A stretch of 64,000 nt of DNA from Streptomyces sp. HUAS YS2 (GTDB lineage: Bacteria > Actinomycetota > Actinomycetes > Streptomycetales > Streptomycetaceae). Of the stretch, positions 15,350 through 24,254 are shown piece by piece. The notes beneath the pieces are model-generated. The model worked only from the letters and a program-made list of their open reading frames with translations, was not told the DNA's origin and ran no database searches. A program made the position numbers and the translations under genes. The stretch lies in NCBI RefSeq assembly GCF_033343995.1, contig NZ_CP137573.1, positions 5,613,001-5,677,000 on the forward strand, in the 5' to 3' direction. How positions within the stretch are numbered: the first letter of the stretch is position 1; every line of letters begins with the position of its first letter.

Positions 15350-16813
15350 ATGGCCCACCCCGAGCGCACCGCGTCCCCCGCCGCCGAACAACCCGCAGCC
15401 GAGAAGCCCGCCCCCGCACGTCCCGACCCCCGCACCTGGCTCGTCGTCCTCGCCGCGTGCGCCGCACAGTTCCTCGTCGTCCTCGACGTGTCGGTGGTGA
15501 ACGTCGCGCTGCCGTCGATGCGTTCCGACCTCGGGCTGTCGGCCGTGGGGCTGCAATGGGTGGTCAACGCGTACTCGATCGCCTTCGCGGGGTTCATGCT
15601 GCTCGGCGGGCGGGCCGCGGACCTCTTCGGCCGCAAGAGGATCTTCCTGCTCGGGCTCGGGCTGTTCACCGCCGCGTCGGTGGCCGGCGGACTGGCCCAG
15701 GAAGGGTGGCAGTTGGTGGCCGCCCGGGCCGTGCAGGGCCTCGGCGCCGCCGTCCTCGCGCCCGCGACGCTCACCCTCGTCACCGCCGCCGTGCCCGCCG
15801 GGCCCGCCCGGACCCGGGCCATCGGCACCTGGACCGCGGTCGGCGCGGCCGGCGGCGCGGCGGGCGGCTTCGTCGGCGGCGTCCTGGTGGACCTGCTCTC
15901 CTGGCGCTGGGTGCTGCTCATCAACGTCCCCGTCGGCGTGCTCGTGATGGCGGGTGGCGTCCTGTGGTTGACCGAGAGCCGTACCGGCGGTGGCCGGAAG
16001 CTCGACCTGCCCGGCGCGATCCTGGTCACCGGCGGCCTCGCGGCCGTCGCGTACGGCATCGCGCAGACGGAGCAGACCGGCTGGGGAGCCTCGGCCACCC
16101 TCGTACCGCTGCTCGGCGGACTGGCGCTGCTCGGCACGTTCGTCGCCGTGGAGGCCCGTACGGCGGCCCCGCTGATGCCGCTGCGGGTGTTCCGGTCGCG
16201 GGCGGTCGCGGCGGCCAACGTGTCGATGCTGGTGGTCGGTTCGACCTCGTTCGGCATGTGGTTCTTCATGACGGTGTACGCGCAGGGCGTCCTCGGCTAC
16301 ACCCCGCTCCAGGCCGGACTCGCCCTGGTGCCCAGTTCGGTGAGCGTCATCGTCGGCTCCAAACTGGCCCCGCGGCTCATCCCGGTCACCGGGGCCCGGA
16401 ACCTCGCCGTCCTCGGCGCGCTGGTCGCGGCGACCGGATTCGGCTGGCAGTCGACCATGACCGCCGACGGCTCGTTCCTCGTCACCATCCTGGGCCCGGG
16501 CGTCCTGATGATGGTCGGCATGGGCCTGGTGATCACCCCGCTGGCCTCCCTCGCCACCTCCGGCACCGCCCCCGGCGAGGCCGGACTCGTCTCCGGCCTC
16601 GTCAACACCTCCCGCACCATGGGCGGCGCACTGGGCCTCGCGGTCCTGTCCACCGTCGCCGCCGCCCGCACCGGCGGCCGGACGAGCCCCGAGGCCCTGA
16701 CGGAGGGCTACGCCCTCGCCTTCCGCACCGCCACCGGCGTCCTCCTCGCGGCGGTGGTGCTGATGCTGCTGTGGCTTCCGAGGCCTTCCGGGACGGCGAG
16801 CGAGAAGGCCTAG
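15350..16813 (+). CDS. MFS exporter, DHA2 (EmrB/QacA) family
   Basis: About 487 residues with 14 predicted helices. DHA2 features include the helix-1 motif LDVSVVNVALPSMRSDL, the loop 2-3 motif GGRAADLFGRKRIFL and the helix-5 motif C variant WTAVGAAGGAAGG. It should export drugs or metabolites with proton exchange. The ATG at 15350 (MAHPERTASP) and one at 15341 are close alternatives. The gene is monocistronic and convergent with the Ser/Thr kinase, leaving 47 bases between stops. No adjacent regulator is present. Confidence 0.88.
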   Translation: MAHPERTASPAAEQPAAEKPAPARPDPRTWLVVLAACAAQFLVVLDVSVVNVALPSMRSDLGLSAVGLQWVVNAYSIAFAGFMLLGGRAADLFGRKRIFLLGLGLFTAASVAGGLAQEGWQLVAARAVQGLGAAVLAPATLTLVTAAVPAGPARTRAIGTWTAVGAAGGAAGGFVGGVLVDLLSWRWVLLINVPVGVLVMAGGVLWLTESRTGGGRKLDLPGAILVTGGLAAVAYGIAQTEQTGWGASATLVPLLGGLALLGTFVAVEARTAAPLMPLRVFRSRAVAAANVSMLVVGSTSFGMWFFMTVYAQGVLGYTPLQAGLALVPSSVSVIVGSKLAPRLIPVTGARNLAVLGALVAATGFGWQSTMTADGSFLVTILGPGVLMMVGMGLVITPLASLATSGTAPGEAGLVSGLVNTSRTMGGALGLAVLSTVAAARTGGRTSPEALTEGYALAFRTATGVLLAAVVLMLLWLPRPSGTASEKA

Positions 16814-16860
16814 GGGTGTCTTCAGGATCAGGCCGGATCCTGCCGGGCGCGTGGCGCCGG

Positions 16861-18504
16861 TCAGGGCCGTTCGGGGCGCCAGATCCTCAGGTCCGCCGTC
16901 ACGAAGGCCAGTGACGGCACCGCCGTCGACTTCGTCTTGACTTCGAGCAGGGCGATGTCCCCGGACTCGAGCTTGACGCAGATGTCGCTGCCCGTCTTCG
17001 CCCCGGCCAGCGGAAGGTCGTGGCGGGCGGAGCGGCCGAGGGCGGCGCGGCATGTCGCGTACGTGCCGCGCTGCTTGCCGTCGAGCAGGGTCATCACACT
17101 GCTGCGGCTCTTCAGCATGCAGCCGTACTCGCAGTTGAGCCGGATGTCTCCCTTGCGGTCCTCCCGGCCCATCGGCCGGATCGGCTCGGTGAGGTCCATC
17201 GAGTTCTCGATGCCGAGCCACAGGCTGGGGTAGAGCGTGGCCTCCGGTGGTTCGGCGTCCGTCGGGGCGCGCCGCGGATTCGGCGTGGTCGTCGCACCGG
17301 GGGACGACGGTCGGGCGGAGTCCTTGGTACCCGGAGTGCCCTTGGGGTCCGGTGCGAGGGACGCCTTCCCGCTCGGCGTCACCGATGCGCTCCGCTCCAG
17401 GAGCCGGCCCGCGCCGTCCGCGATCATGCTCACCAGCCCCGCGAGGAGCAGCACCCCCGCCATCACGGCGACCGTCGTGACGAGTGCCCTGCGGCGGCGG
17501 GCCCGCCGCTCCTCGGGGCTCGCCGGGGGCGGTGGCTGCGGCGGGGCGAACGGCTCGTTGCGGGCGTACACCGCCTGCGTCACGACCGGGGTGGGGTGCG
17601 GCACCGGCGCCGGGACCGGCAGGTCCGGGCCACGCAGCTCCTGCCAGACCGGCGGCGCCCCGCCGCCGTCCGCGTCCGGGCCGAGCCGCTGCCGGCACCA
17701 CTCGACGATCTCCGCCGGGGCGGCTCGCTGATTCGGGTCCGCGGCCAGACAGCGGGCGATCAACGGGCGGAGCTGCGCGGGCAGTCGGTCCAGCTCGGGC
17801 TCGTTGTGCACGATCCGGTACAGCACGCCGGCCGACGTGCCCTCCCCGTACAGCGGCTGCCCGAGCGCGGCGAACGCCGCTGTCTGGCCGAGTGCGAACA
17901 CGTCGGTCGCCGCGGTGATCTCGCCCCCGGAGGCCTGCTCGGGCGCCATGAACGTCGGCGTGCCGATGACGGCGCCCGTGGCGGTGTGCGAGGTGGCGTC
18001 GGCGGCCAGCGAGATGCCGAAGTCGATCACGCGCGGTCCGTCGGCGGCCAGCAGGACGTTCGACGGCTTCAGGTCGCGGTGCACGATCCCCTCGCCGTGG
18101 ATGACCTGCAGCGCCTCGGCCACCCCCGCCAGCATCCACAGCACGGCCGGCGCCGGCAGCGGGCCGTGCCGGGCGACGACCTCGGCCAAGGAGGGCCCTG
18201 GAACGTACAGCGTGGCGAGCCAGGGCCGGACGCCGTCCGCGTCGGCGTCGATCAGTTCCGCGGTGTACGCGCCCTTGACCCGCCGGGCCGCCCCGACCTC
18301 CCGGCGGAACCGCTTGCGGAAGTCCGGGTCGTCGGCCAGCTCGGGCCGCACCACCTTGACGGCCACCGGTCGTCCGCCGGGCGTGTGCGACAGGTAGACC
18401 TGGCCCATGCCGCCCGCGCCGAGCCGGGCGGCGAGGCGATAGCGACCCACCAGGCGCGGATCGTCCTCCCGCAGCGGCCGGAACACCGCCGTCGTCTCCG
18501 TCAT
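16861..18504 (-). CDS. Transmembrane Ser/Thr protein kinase
   Basis: 547 residues. An N-terminal kinase domain (about 20-275) shows the Gly loop GAGGMGQVYL, the Lys in VAVKVV, the catalytic loop HRDLKPSNVLL, DFGIS and the APE-type GTPTFMAPEQ. A Pro-rich linker and one membrane helix (LVTTVAVMAGVLLLAGLVSM, about 340-360) follow. The external part is about 165 residues with several Cys (NCEYGCML, ATCRAA, DICVKL) and may sense a ligand; no PASTA repeats are present. Streptomyces encode many such kinases. It is monocistronic; the signal and targets are unknown. Confidence 0.9.
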   Translation of the reverse strand: MTETTAVFRPLREDDPRLVGRYRLAARLGAGGMGQVYLSHTPGGRPVAVKVVRPELADDPDFRKRFRREVGAARRVKGAYTAELIDADADGVRPWLATLYVPGPSLAEVVARHGPLPAPAVLWMLAGVAEALQVIHGEGIVHRDLKPSNVLLAADGPRVIDFGISLAADATSHTATGAVIGTPTFMAPEQASGGEITAATDVFALGQTAAFAALGQPLYGEGTSAGVLYRIVHNEPELDRLPAQLRPLIARCLAADPNQRAAPAEIVEWCRQRLGPDADGGGAPPVWQELRGPDLPVPAPVPHPTPVVTQAVYARNEPFAPPQPPPPASPEERRARRRRALVTTVAVMAGVLLLAGLVSMIADGAGRLLERSASVTPSGKASLAPDPKGTPGTKDSARPSSPGATTTPNPRRAPTDAEPPEATLYPSLWLGIENSMDLTEPIRPMGREDRKGDIRLNCEYGCMLKSRSSVMTLLDGKQRGTYATCRAALGRSARHDLPLAGAKTGSDICVKLESGDIALLEVKTKSTAVPSLAFVTADLRIWRPERP

Positions 18505-18579
18505 CGAACCCCCCCAAGATCTCTCGATCGACGCTCAGTTGACCACGAGGGCGACAGGGGGCGCGAGGAGGGGGTCCGC

Positions 18580-19185
18580 TCAGAGCCAGCCCTGCTGCCG
18601 GGCGGCTCGTACCGCCTCCATGCGGTTGCGGGTGCCCGTCTTGCCGATCGCGGACGACAGGTAGTTCCGTACCGTCGACTCCGAGAGGTGCAGCGTCGCG
18701 GCGATGTCGGCGATCGTCGCGCCGTCCACCGACGCGCCCAGCGCGTCGCGTTCCCGGGCGGTCAGCGGGTTCGGGCCCGCGCTCAGCGCGGCCGCGGCCA
18801 GCGCCGGATCGATGACCGTCTCGCCGCGCAGCACCTTGCGGATCGACGCCGCGAGGTCCTCCACCGGGCCGTCCTTCACCAGGAAGCCGGCCGCCCCGGC
18901 CTCCATCGCCCGGCGCAGGTAGCCGGGCCGCCCGAAGGTCGTCAGGATCAGCACCCGGCAGTCCGGCACCTCCTCGCGCAGGTCGGCCGCCGCGTCCAGG
19001 CCGCTGCGGCCCGGCAGTTCGATGTCGAGCAGCGCCACCTCGGGGCGGTTCACCAGCGCCGCCTCCACGATCTCGTCCCCCCGGCCCACCTGGGCGACGA
19101 CCTCGATGTCCGGCTCCATCCCCAGGAGCAGCGCCAGCGCGCCGCGCATCATGCCCTGGTCCTCGGCGAGAAGGACTCTGATCAT
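18580..19185 (-). CDS. NarL/LuxR-type response regulator
   Basis: 201 residues. The receiver domain has acidic residues at the start (LLAEDQGMMR), the phospho-acceptor Asp in ALLDIELPGRSG near residue 54 and Lys in FLVKDGPVE. The C-terminal LuxR helix-turn-helix is TIADIAATLHLSESTVRNYL. It overlaps the histidine kinase stop by four bases and is the last gene of an ABC exporter/two-component operon. It probably regulates that operon, as in DesR/LiaR-like systems. Confidence 0.92.
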   Translation of the reverse strand: MIRVLLAEDQGMMRGALALLLGMEPDIEVVAQVGRGDEIVEAALVNRPEVALLDIELPGRSGLDAAADLREEVPDCRVLILTTFGRPGYLRRAMEAGAAGFLVKDGPVEDLAASIRKVLRGETVIDPALAAAALSAGPNPLTARERDALGASVDGATIADIAATLHLSESTVRNYLSSAIGKTGTRNRMEAVRAARQQGWL

Positions 19186-20351
19186 TCGGTCGGCTCCAGC
19201 TCCGTCGACACCAGGGCCTCTACGGGGAGTTCCGCGACGACCCGGAACCCGCCCCGGGGGACCGGTCCCGATTCAAGAGTGCCGCCTGCGGCTGCCACCC
19301 GCTCGCGCAACCCCTTCAGACCGCTGCCGGGACCCGACTCGTCGTCCGTCCCCCGGCCGTTGTCGCTCACCGTGAGACGCACCTGCTCCGGGCCGCCCGC
19401 CACCTCGATCTCGCACCGTGTCGCCCCGCTGTGCCGCAGCGCGTTCGTCACCGACTCGCGGACCACCCAGCTCAACAGCGCCTCCGTCTGCGGCTGCAGC
19501 GGCGGCCCCGACCGGCGGACCACCGGCTCGATTCCCGCGCTGGTCAGCGCGTCCCTGGCCCGGTCCAGCTCGGTGCCGAGACTGCCCTCCCGGTAGCCGG
19601 TGACCGCCTCGCGGATCTCGGTGAGCGCCTGCCGGCCCACCGACTCGATGTCGGTGATCTGGACCAGCGCCGCGTCCAGGTCCCGCGGCGCGAGCCGGCG
19701 CGCCGCCTCCGACTTCACCACGATGACCGAGAGCGTGTGCCCGAGCAGGTCGTGCAGATCGCGGGAGAACCGCAGCCGCTCCTTCTCCACCGCCGTCCGG
19801 GCCAGCTCCTGCCGGGTCTCACGCAGCTCCTTCACCGTCTCCGACAGGGCGAGAACGGCCGCCGTCACCATGGACGAGATGAACGTCCCGTACGCGACGT
19901 TGATCGCGCCCCACCCGTCCCGCACCCCGGCCACCACCCCTGCGGTCACCACCAGCGGGAACACCACCTGCGGCACCCGCCGGCCCCGCGTGACCGAGCC
20001 GACGGCCAGACCGAGGAGCGGGAAGAAGAGCAGGTACGGGCCGCCGAAGGCGATCGCCAGGGCCAGCGTGACCGCCGTCAGGAGCCCCAGCAGCCACCAC
20101 GTGGTCGGCGCCTCGCGCATCCTCCGGTTGAAGGCCCGCATCACCACCGCGACGTAGAGCGAGTTGAAGAGGAACACGCCCACACCCGCGGCGACCGGAT
20201 GCGGGTTCCGGCCCTGCAGCAGGTTGGACACCGCGCCCATCCCCATCAGCAGCCACGGCAGCAACGAGAAACCGTTCGGCGGGCCCATGCTCTCGGGTCG
20301 CCACGCCCTGCGCCGCCTGCTCTCCCCGCCCGGTCCTCCGAACGCGCGCAT
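19182..20351 (-). CDS. Sensor histidine kinase, DesK/HisKA_3 type
   Basis: 389 residues with about five membrane helices in the first 155 residues, a dimerisation/phosphotransfer helix with SRDLHDLLGHTLSVIVVKS (His near residue 195) and a HATPase domain with NALRHSGAT, SDNGRGTD and GSGLKGLRERV. It lacks a large external sensor domain, so it probably senses membrane state or the neighbouring transporter. It is in one operon with the response regulator and the ABC genes. The start may be the internal ATG of MGPPNGFSLL, because the first 20 residues are Arg-rich. Confidence 0.9.
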   Translation of the reverse strand: MRAFGGPGGESRRRRAWRPESMGPPNGFSLLPWLLMGMGAVSNLLQGRNPHPVAAGVGVFLFNSLYVAVVMRAFNRRMREAPTTWWLLGLLTAVTLALAIAFGGPYLLFFPLLGLAVGSVTRGRRVPQVVFPLVVTAGVVAGVRDGWGAINVAYGTFISSMVTAAVLALSETVKELRETRQELARTAVEKERLRFSRDLHDLLGHTLSVIVVKSEAARRLAPRDLDAALVQITDIESVGRQALTEIREAVTGYREGSLGTELDRARDALTSAGIEPVVRRSGPPLQPQTEALLSWVVRESVTNALRHSGATRCEIEVAGGPEQVRLTVSDNGRGTDDESGPGSGLKGLRERVAAAGGTLESGPVPRGGFRVVAELPVEALVSTELEPTE

Positions 20352-20363
20352 CCCGGCTCCCCC

Positions 20364-21086
20364 TCAGATCGTCCTGGCGGAACGACGGTACGAGAACACC
20401 GCGTACGCGCCGAAGAGCAAGGTCCAGACGGTGATGACCGCCACCGTCACGAGATGGGGCGCGGAGCCCTCCGCGATCGCCCGGCCCAGCTCGGCGAACC
20501 GGTTGGTGGGCGTGAAACCGGAGATGGCGCGCAGCCAGCCGGGGAACAGCTCGGTCGGGAACCACAGGCCGCCGACCACCGCGAGACCCATGTTCGAGGC
20601 GATGTTCACCACACCCGTCGCCTGCGGCGTCAGGCGGTAGCCGTTGCCGAGGCCGAGCAGGGTGAACGGCAGCGAGCCGAGCCAGAGCACGAGGGCCACC
20701 ACCGGCCACTGCCAGGCGTCCATCCGGACCCCGTTGACCAGGGCGCCGGCGGCCATCACGGCGATGATGGCGGGCACCACGACGACCGCACCGGTCAGCG
20801 TCCGGCCGACCACCACCTGGCGCGGGGTCATCGGGGTGACCCGCAGCTGCCGCAGCCAGCCGATCGACTTGTCCTCGGCGACCCCGCCGCCCACCGAGAG
20901 CGCCGCGTTCAGCGCGCCGTACGCGGCCATGCCGACCATGGAGGCGGTCTTCCACCCACCGGCGTCGCCGCCGCCGAGGTTGGTGAAGAGCAGGTACATC
21001 ATCACCGGCACCCCGATGCTGCCGATCGCGAACCCGACGTCGCGCAGGGTGCGGCGGACTTCCAGCTTCACGTACGCGGTGATCAT
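20364..21086 (-). CDS. ABC transporter permease (ABC-2 type)
   Basis: 240 residues with six hydrophobic segments, among them VGFAIGSIGVPVMMYLLFTN and VGMAAYGALNAALSVGG. The arrangement is typical of ABC-2 exporters. The motif region ALFPGWLRAISG-like (ELFPGWLRAISGFTPTNRF) matches the DrrB-type ending. Its start overlaps the ATPase stop by four bases. Together they form a two-component drug or lipid exporter controlled by the downstream kinase/regulator. Confidence 0.88.
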   Translation of the reverse strand: MITAYVKLEVRRTLRDVGFAIGSIGVPVMMYLLFTNLGGGDAGGWKTASMVGMAAYGALNAALSVGGGVAEDKSIGWLRQLRVTPMTPRQVVVGRTLTGAVVVVPAIIAVMAAGALVNGVRMDAWQWPVVALVLWLGSLPFTLLGLGNGYRLTPQATGVVNIASNMGLAVVGGLWFPTELFPGWLRAISGFTPTNRFAELGRAIAEGSAPHLVTVAVITVWTLLFGAYAVFSYRRSARTI

Positions 21087-21994
21087 CGGACGGTCTCCAG
21101 GGTCTTCCGGTGGGCGGAGGTCAGGGAGAGGAAGGCGTCGTTCAGGGAGAGCGGCGCGACCTCCAGGCCGCGGACCGCGTCCGCGGCGGCGAGCGCCCGG
21201 ACGGTCGCGTCGGAGTCGTCGGTACGGAGCCGGGCCCGGTCGCCGCGGACCTCCACGGAGGTGACCCCGGGGAGCAGTTCGAGGCCGTCCGAGGGGCCGC
21301 CTGCCAGGTCGAAGGCGACCGTGCTGCCGCCGGCGTTCCGCTTCAGCTCCGCCGCCGTCCCGTCCGCGAGGACCCGGCCGTGGTCGACGACCACGATCCG
21401 GTCCGCGTACGCGTCGGCCTCCTCCAGGTAGTGCGTGGAGAACAGCACCGTGTTGCCGCGCCGGGCATAGCCGCGCATCGCGTCCCAGAAGACCTGCCGG
21501 GCCTCCACGTCGAGCGCCGCGGTCGGTTCGTCGAGCACGATCAGCTCGGGGTTCCCGGAGAGCGCCACGGCGAACCGGACGCGCTGGGTCTGGCCGCCGG
21601 ACAGCCGGTCGACCCGGCGGCCGGCGAACTCGGTCAGCCCGGCCAGCTCCAGGGCCTCGGCCACCGGCATCGGCGACGGGTAGGCGCGGGAGACGAAGGC
21701 GAGGAGCTCGCCGACGGTGACCCGGGGGACGGCGCGCCCCTCCTGGAGCATCGCGCCGACCCGGCCGGCCCGGACGGCCTTCGCGGGGGCGTCCCCGTAC
21801 AGCAGGACCCGGCCGGAGTCGGGCTCGTCCAGGCCGAGCAGCAGGCCGATGGAGGTGGACTTCCCCGCGCCGTTGCGGCCGAGGAGGGCGACGGTCTCGC
21901 CGCGCCGGATCGTCAGGTCGACGGCGTCCACGGCGCGGACCGTCCCGAAGGACTTGGTGACAGTCTCGAAGGCGACTGCGGGCTCGTTCCTCAT
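21083..21994 (-). CDS. ABC transporter ATP-binding protein
   Basis: 303 residues from the ATG that gives MRNEPAVAFETVTKSFG; the longer frame adds an unlikely basic leader. The Walker A is GRNGAGKST, the signature LSGGQTQRVRFAVAL, the Walker B LIVLDEPTAALD and the switch His lies in FSTHYLEEAD. The C-terminal 90 residues are the DrrA-type extension. It energises the ABC-2 permease encoded by the overlapping next gene and is the first gene of the four-gene operon. Confidence 0.92.
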   Translation of the reverse strand: MRNEPAVAFETVTKSFGTVRAVDAVDLTIRRGETVALLGRNGAGKSTSIGLLLGLDEPDSGRVLLYGDAPAKAVRAGRVGAMLQEGRAVPRVTVGELLAFVSRAYPSPMPVAEALELAGLTEFAGRRVDRLSGGQTQRVRFAVALSGNPELIVLDEPTAALDVEARQVFWDAMRGYARRGNTVLFSTHYLEEADAYADRIVVVDHGRVLADGTAAELKRNAGGSTVAFDLAGGPSDGLELLPGVTSVEVRGDRARLRTDDSDATVRALAAADAVRGLEVAPLSLNDAFLSLTSAHRKTLETVR

Positions 21995-22100
21995 GCCGAC
22001 GACGCTACGGAGCGGCGGCGAGGCGCGGCAGGAGTGAATGTACGGACCCGGCGGTGACAAATGTCCTGGGTCCCCCGACGGCCGGTGTGCCGCCGGTTAT

Positions 22101-22115
22101 CTGACGCTTCGTCAG
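22101..22115. promoter_or_regulatory. 15-bp dyad CTGACGCTTCGTCAG, copy B
   Basis: Perfect 6-3-6 inverted repeat 190 bases before the MaoC gene, in the region shared with the divergent ABC operon. It matches the dyad at 11829 in both outer arms and the one at 48117 in the right arm. A TetR-type operator is likely. Confidence 0.55.
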
Positions 22116-22167
22116 CGAAGAGGGTTCACAACTACCGAAGGCTCGGCTATACATGGGGACCACCGGC

Positions 22168-22183
22168 CTAGAACGCGTTCTAG
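22168..22183. promoter_or_regulatory. KstR-like operator, perfect palindrome
   Basis: CTAGAACGCGTTCTAG is a perfect 16-bp palindrome and contains TAGAACGCGTTCTA, a full match to TnnAACnnGTTnnA of KstR. It is followed by a further half-site TAGAACGGCCAGAAC. It lies about 108 bases before the MaoC start and is the likely control site for the hydratase/ADH/SDR operon. Confidence 0.65.
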
Positions 22184-22290
22184 AACGGCCAGAACGGATG
22201 TGACAGGGCCGGTCCCGCACGGCCTCGGTGCGGCCGACGGTGCGGACGGTCGCACCGAGGTCTTTACCTCCCTCAAGGAGCAGCATCCAC

Positions 22291-23145
22291 ATGCCCATCG
22301 ATGCCGCCAAGGCGATCGCCGCCGAGCCCCGCAGCGCCGAGATCTCCTGGGACCACAAGGACATCCAGCTCTACCACCTCGGCCTCGGCGCGGGCGTCCC
22401 CGCGACGGACCCCGACGAGCTCCGCTACACCCTCGAGTCCCGGCTCCACGTCCTGCCCAGCTTCGCCACCGTCGCGGGCGCCGGAACGGCCGTCGTCGGC
22501 GGCCTGTCCGCCCCCGGGATCGACATCGACCTCGCCGCGGTGCTGCACGGCGGGCAGACCGTCACCGTGCACCGCCCCATCCCGGTCGGCGGGCGGGCCG
22601 TGTCCACGTCCCGGGTCGCCGCCGTGTACGACAAGGGCAAGGCCGCCGTTCTCGTCCTGCGCTCCGAGGCCGCCGACGACGACGGGCCGCTGTGGACCAG
22701 CGACTCCCAGATCTTCGTCCGCGGCGAGGGCGGCTGGGGCGGCGACCGCGGGCCCTCGGCCCGCACCGAGCTGCCCGACCGCGCGCCGGACCGCACGGTC
22801 GAACGGGCGATCCGCGAGGAGCAGGCGCTGCTGTACCGGCTCTCCGGCGACTGGAACCCGCTGCACGCCGACCCCGAGTTCGCCAAGCTGGCCGGCTTCG
22901 ACCGGCCCATCCTGCACGGGCTCTGCACGTACGGGATGACGCTCAAGGCGGTCGTCGACACGCTGCTCGGCGGCGACGTCGCGCGCGTCCGCTCGTACCG
23001 CACCCGCTTCGCCGGGGTGGTCTTCCCCGGCGAGACCCTGCGCATCCGGATGTGGGCCGGGGACGGCCACGTCCAGGTGTCCGTGACGGCCGCGGAACGG
23101 GACGACGCTCCGGTCCTCGCCGACACCGTCGTCGAACACGCGTGA
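22291..23145 (+). CDS. MaoC-like enoyl-CoA hydratase (double hot-dog)
   Basis: 284 residues with two hot-dog domains. The C-terminal one has the hydratase-2 motif in LSGDWNPLHADPEFAKLAGF followed by RPILHGLCTYG, with catalytic Asp and His. The layout equals sterol side-chain hydratases such as mycobacterial Rv3538 and the MFE-2 hydratase domain. It should hydrate an enoyl-CoA for the SDR two genes downstream to oxidise. An AAGGAG ribosome binding site precedes the ATG. A KstR-like box and the shared dyad lie upstream. Confidence 0.87.
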   Translation: MPIDAAKAIAAEPRSAEISWDHKDIQLYHLGLGAGVPATDPDELRYTLESRLHVLPSFATVAGAGTAVVGGLSAPGIDIDLAAVLHGGQTVTVHRPIPVGGRAVSTSRVAAVYDKGKAAVLVLRSEAADDDGPLWTSDSQIFVRGEGGWGGDRGPSARTELPDRAPDRTVERAIREEQALLYRLSGDWNPLHADPEFAKLAGFDRPILHGLCTYGMTLKAVVDTLLGGDVARVRSYRTRFAGVVFPGETLRIRMWAGDGHVQVSVTAAERDDAPVLADTVVEHA

Positions 23146-23166
23146 TTTCGTGATTGGAGCCGCACC

Positions 23167-24243
23167 ATGCGCGCAGCCGTACTGCACGAGATAGGCCAGG
23201 AGAAACTGGAAGTCCTCGACGACGTCGAGGCGGTGGGCTTCGGCCCCGGCAAGGTACGCATCCGGGTCCGGGCCACCGGCCTCTGCCACTCCGACGTCTC
23301 GGCGATGAGCGGGGTGCTGCCGCAGCCGGCGCCGTTCGTCCCCGGGCACGAGGGCGCGGGCGAGATCCTCGACGTCGGCGACGGCGTCACCGGGCTGAAC
23401 CCCGGCGACCGGGTGCTGCTGTGCTGGCTGCCGGCCTGCGGCACCTGCGCGGCGTGCAAGCGCGGCCAGACGCAGCTGTGCCTGGCCAGCTTCATGAACG
23501 CGGGCGTGCCCAACTTCAAGCGGCCCGGCGGGGACGTCTTCGGCTTCGCCGGGACGGGGACGTTCGCGGAGGAGGTCGTGGTCGCCGCCGGCTGCGCCGT
23601 GCCCATCCCGGACGACGTGCCGTTCGACATCGCCGCGCTGATCGGCTGCGGCGTCACGACCGGGCTCGGCGCGGCGATCAACACGGCGAAGGTGGAGGCC
23701 GGTTCGTCGGTCGCGGTGATCGGCTGCGGCGGCGTCGGCATCTCCGCGATCCAGGGCGCCAAGCTGAAGGGCGCCGCCCAGATCGTCGCGGTCGACCCGG
23801 TGGAGTCGCGGCGGGAGGCGGCGCTGCGGTTCGGCGCGACGGAGGCGGTCGCGCCGGACGCGCTGGCGGACGCGAAGCAGCGGATCACGGCCGGGGAGGG
23901 CTTCGACTACGTCTTCGAGGTGGTCGGCAAGTCCGCGACCGCGCGGACGGCGTACGAGACGACCCGGCGCGGCGGCACGCTGTGCGTCGTCGGGGCGGGC
24001 GCGCTCGACGACTTCCTGCAGCTCAACATGTTCGAGCTGTTCTTCGACGAGAAGAAGATCCTGCCGTCGATGTACGGCGGCGGCGACGTGCTCACCTCGT
24101 ACGAGCGGGCCATCGCGCTGTGGCGGGCGGGCCGGATCGACCTGGCGTCGCTGATCACCCACCGGGTGCCGCTCGCCGGGATCAACGAGGCGATCGACCA
24201 GATGCGTACGGGCGTGGCGCTGCGTACGTGCATCGAGATCTGA
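23167..24243 (+). CDS. Zinc-dependent alcohol dehydrogenase
   Basis: 358 residues of the medium-chain dehydrogenase family. The catalytic zinc ligands lie in GLCHSD and GHEGAGE, the structural zinc Cys cluster in ACGTCAACKRGQTQLC, and the NAD motif in GCGGVGISAIQGA. It resembles the class III-like enzymes found in mycobacterial steroid and alcohol catabolism regulons. It may oxidise a side-chain alcohol after P450 attack; that is inferred from the operon. The gene begins 21 bases after the MaoC stop with GGAG upstream. Confidence 0.88.
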   Translation: MRAAVLHEIGQEKLEVLDDVEAVGFGPGKVRIRVRATGLCHSDVSAMSGVLPQPAPFVPGHEGAGEILDVGDGVTGLNPGDRVLLCWLPACGTCAACKRGQTQLCLASFMNAGVPNFKRPGGDVFGFAGTGTFAEEVVVAAGCAVPIPDDVPFDIAALIGCGVTTGLGAAINTAKVEAGSSVAVIGCGGVGISAIQGAKLKGAAQIVAVDPVESRREAALRFGATEAVAPDALADAKQRITAGEGFDYVFEVVGKSATARTAYETTRRGGTLCVVGAGALDDFLQLNMFELFFDEKKILPSMYGGGDVLTSYERAIALWRAGRIDLASLITHRVPLAGINEAIDQMRTGVALRTCIEI

Positions 24244-24254
24244 GAGGACCCTGG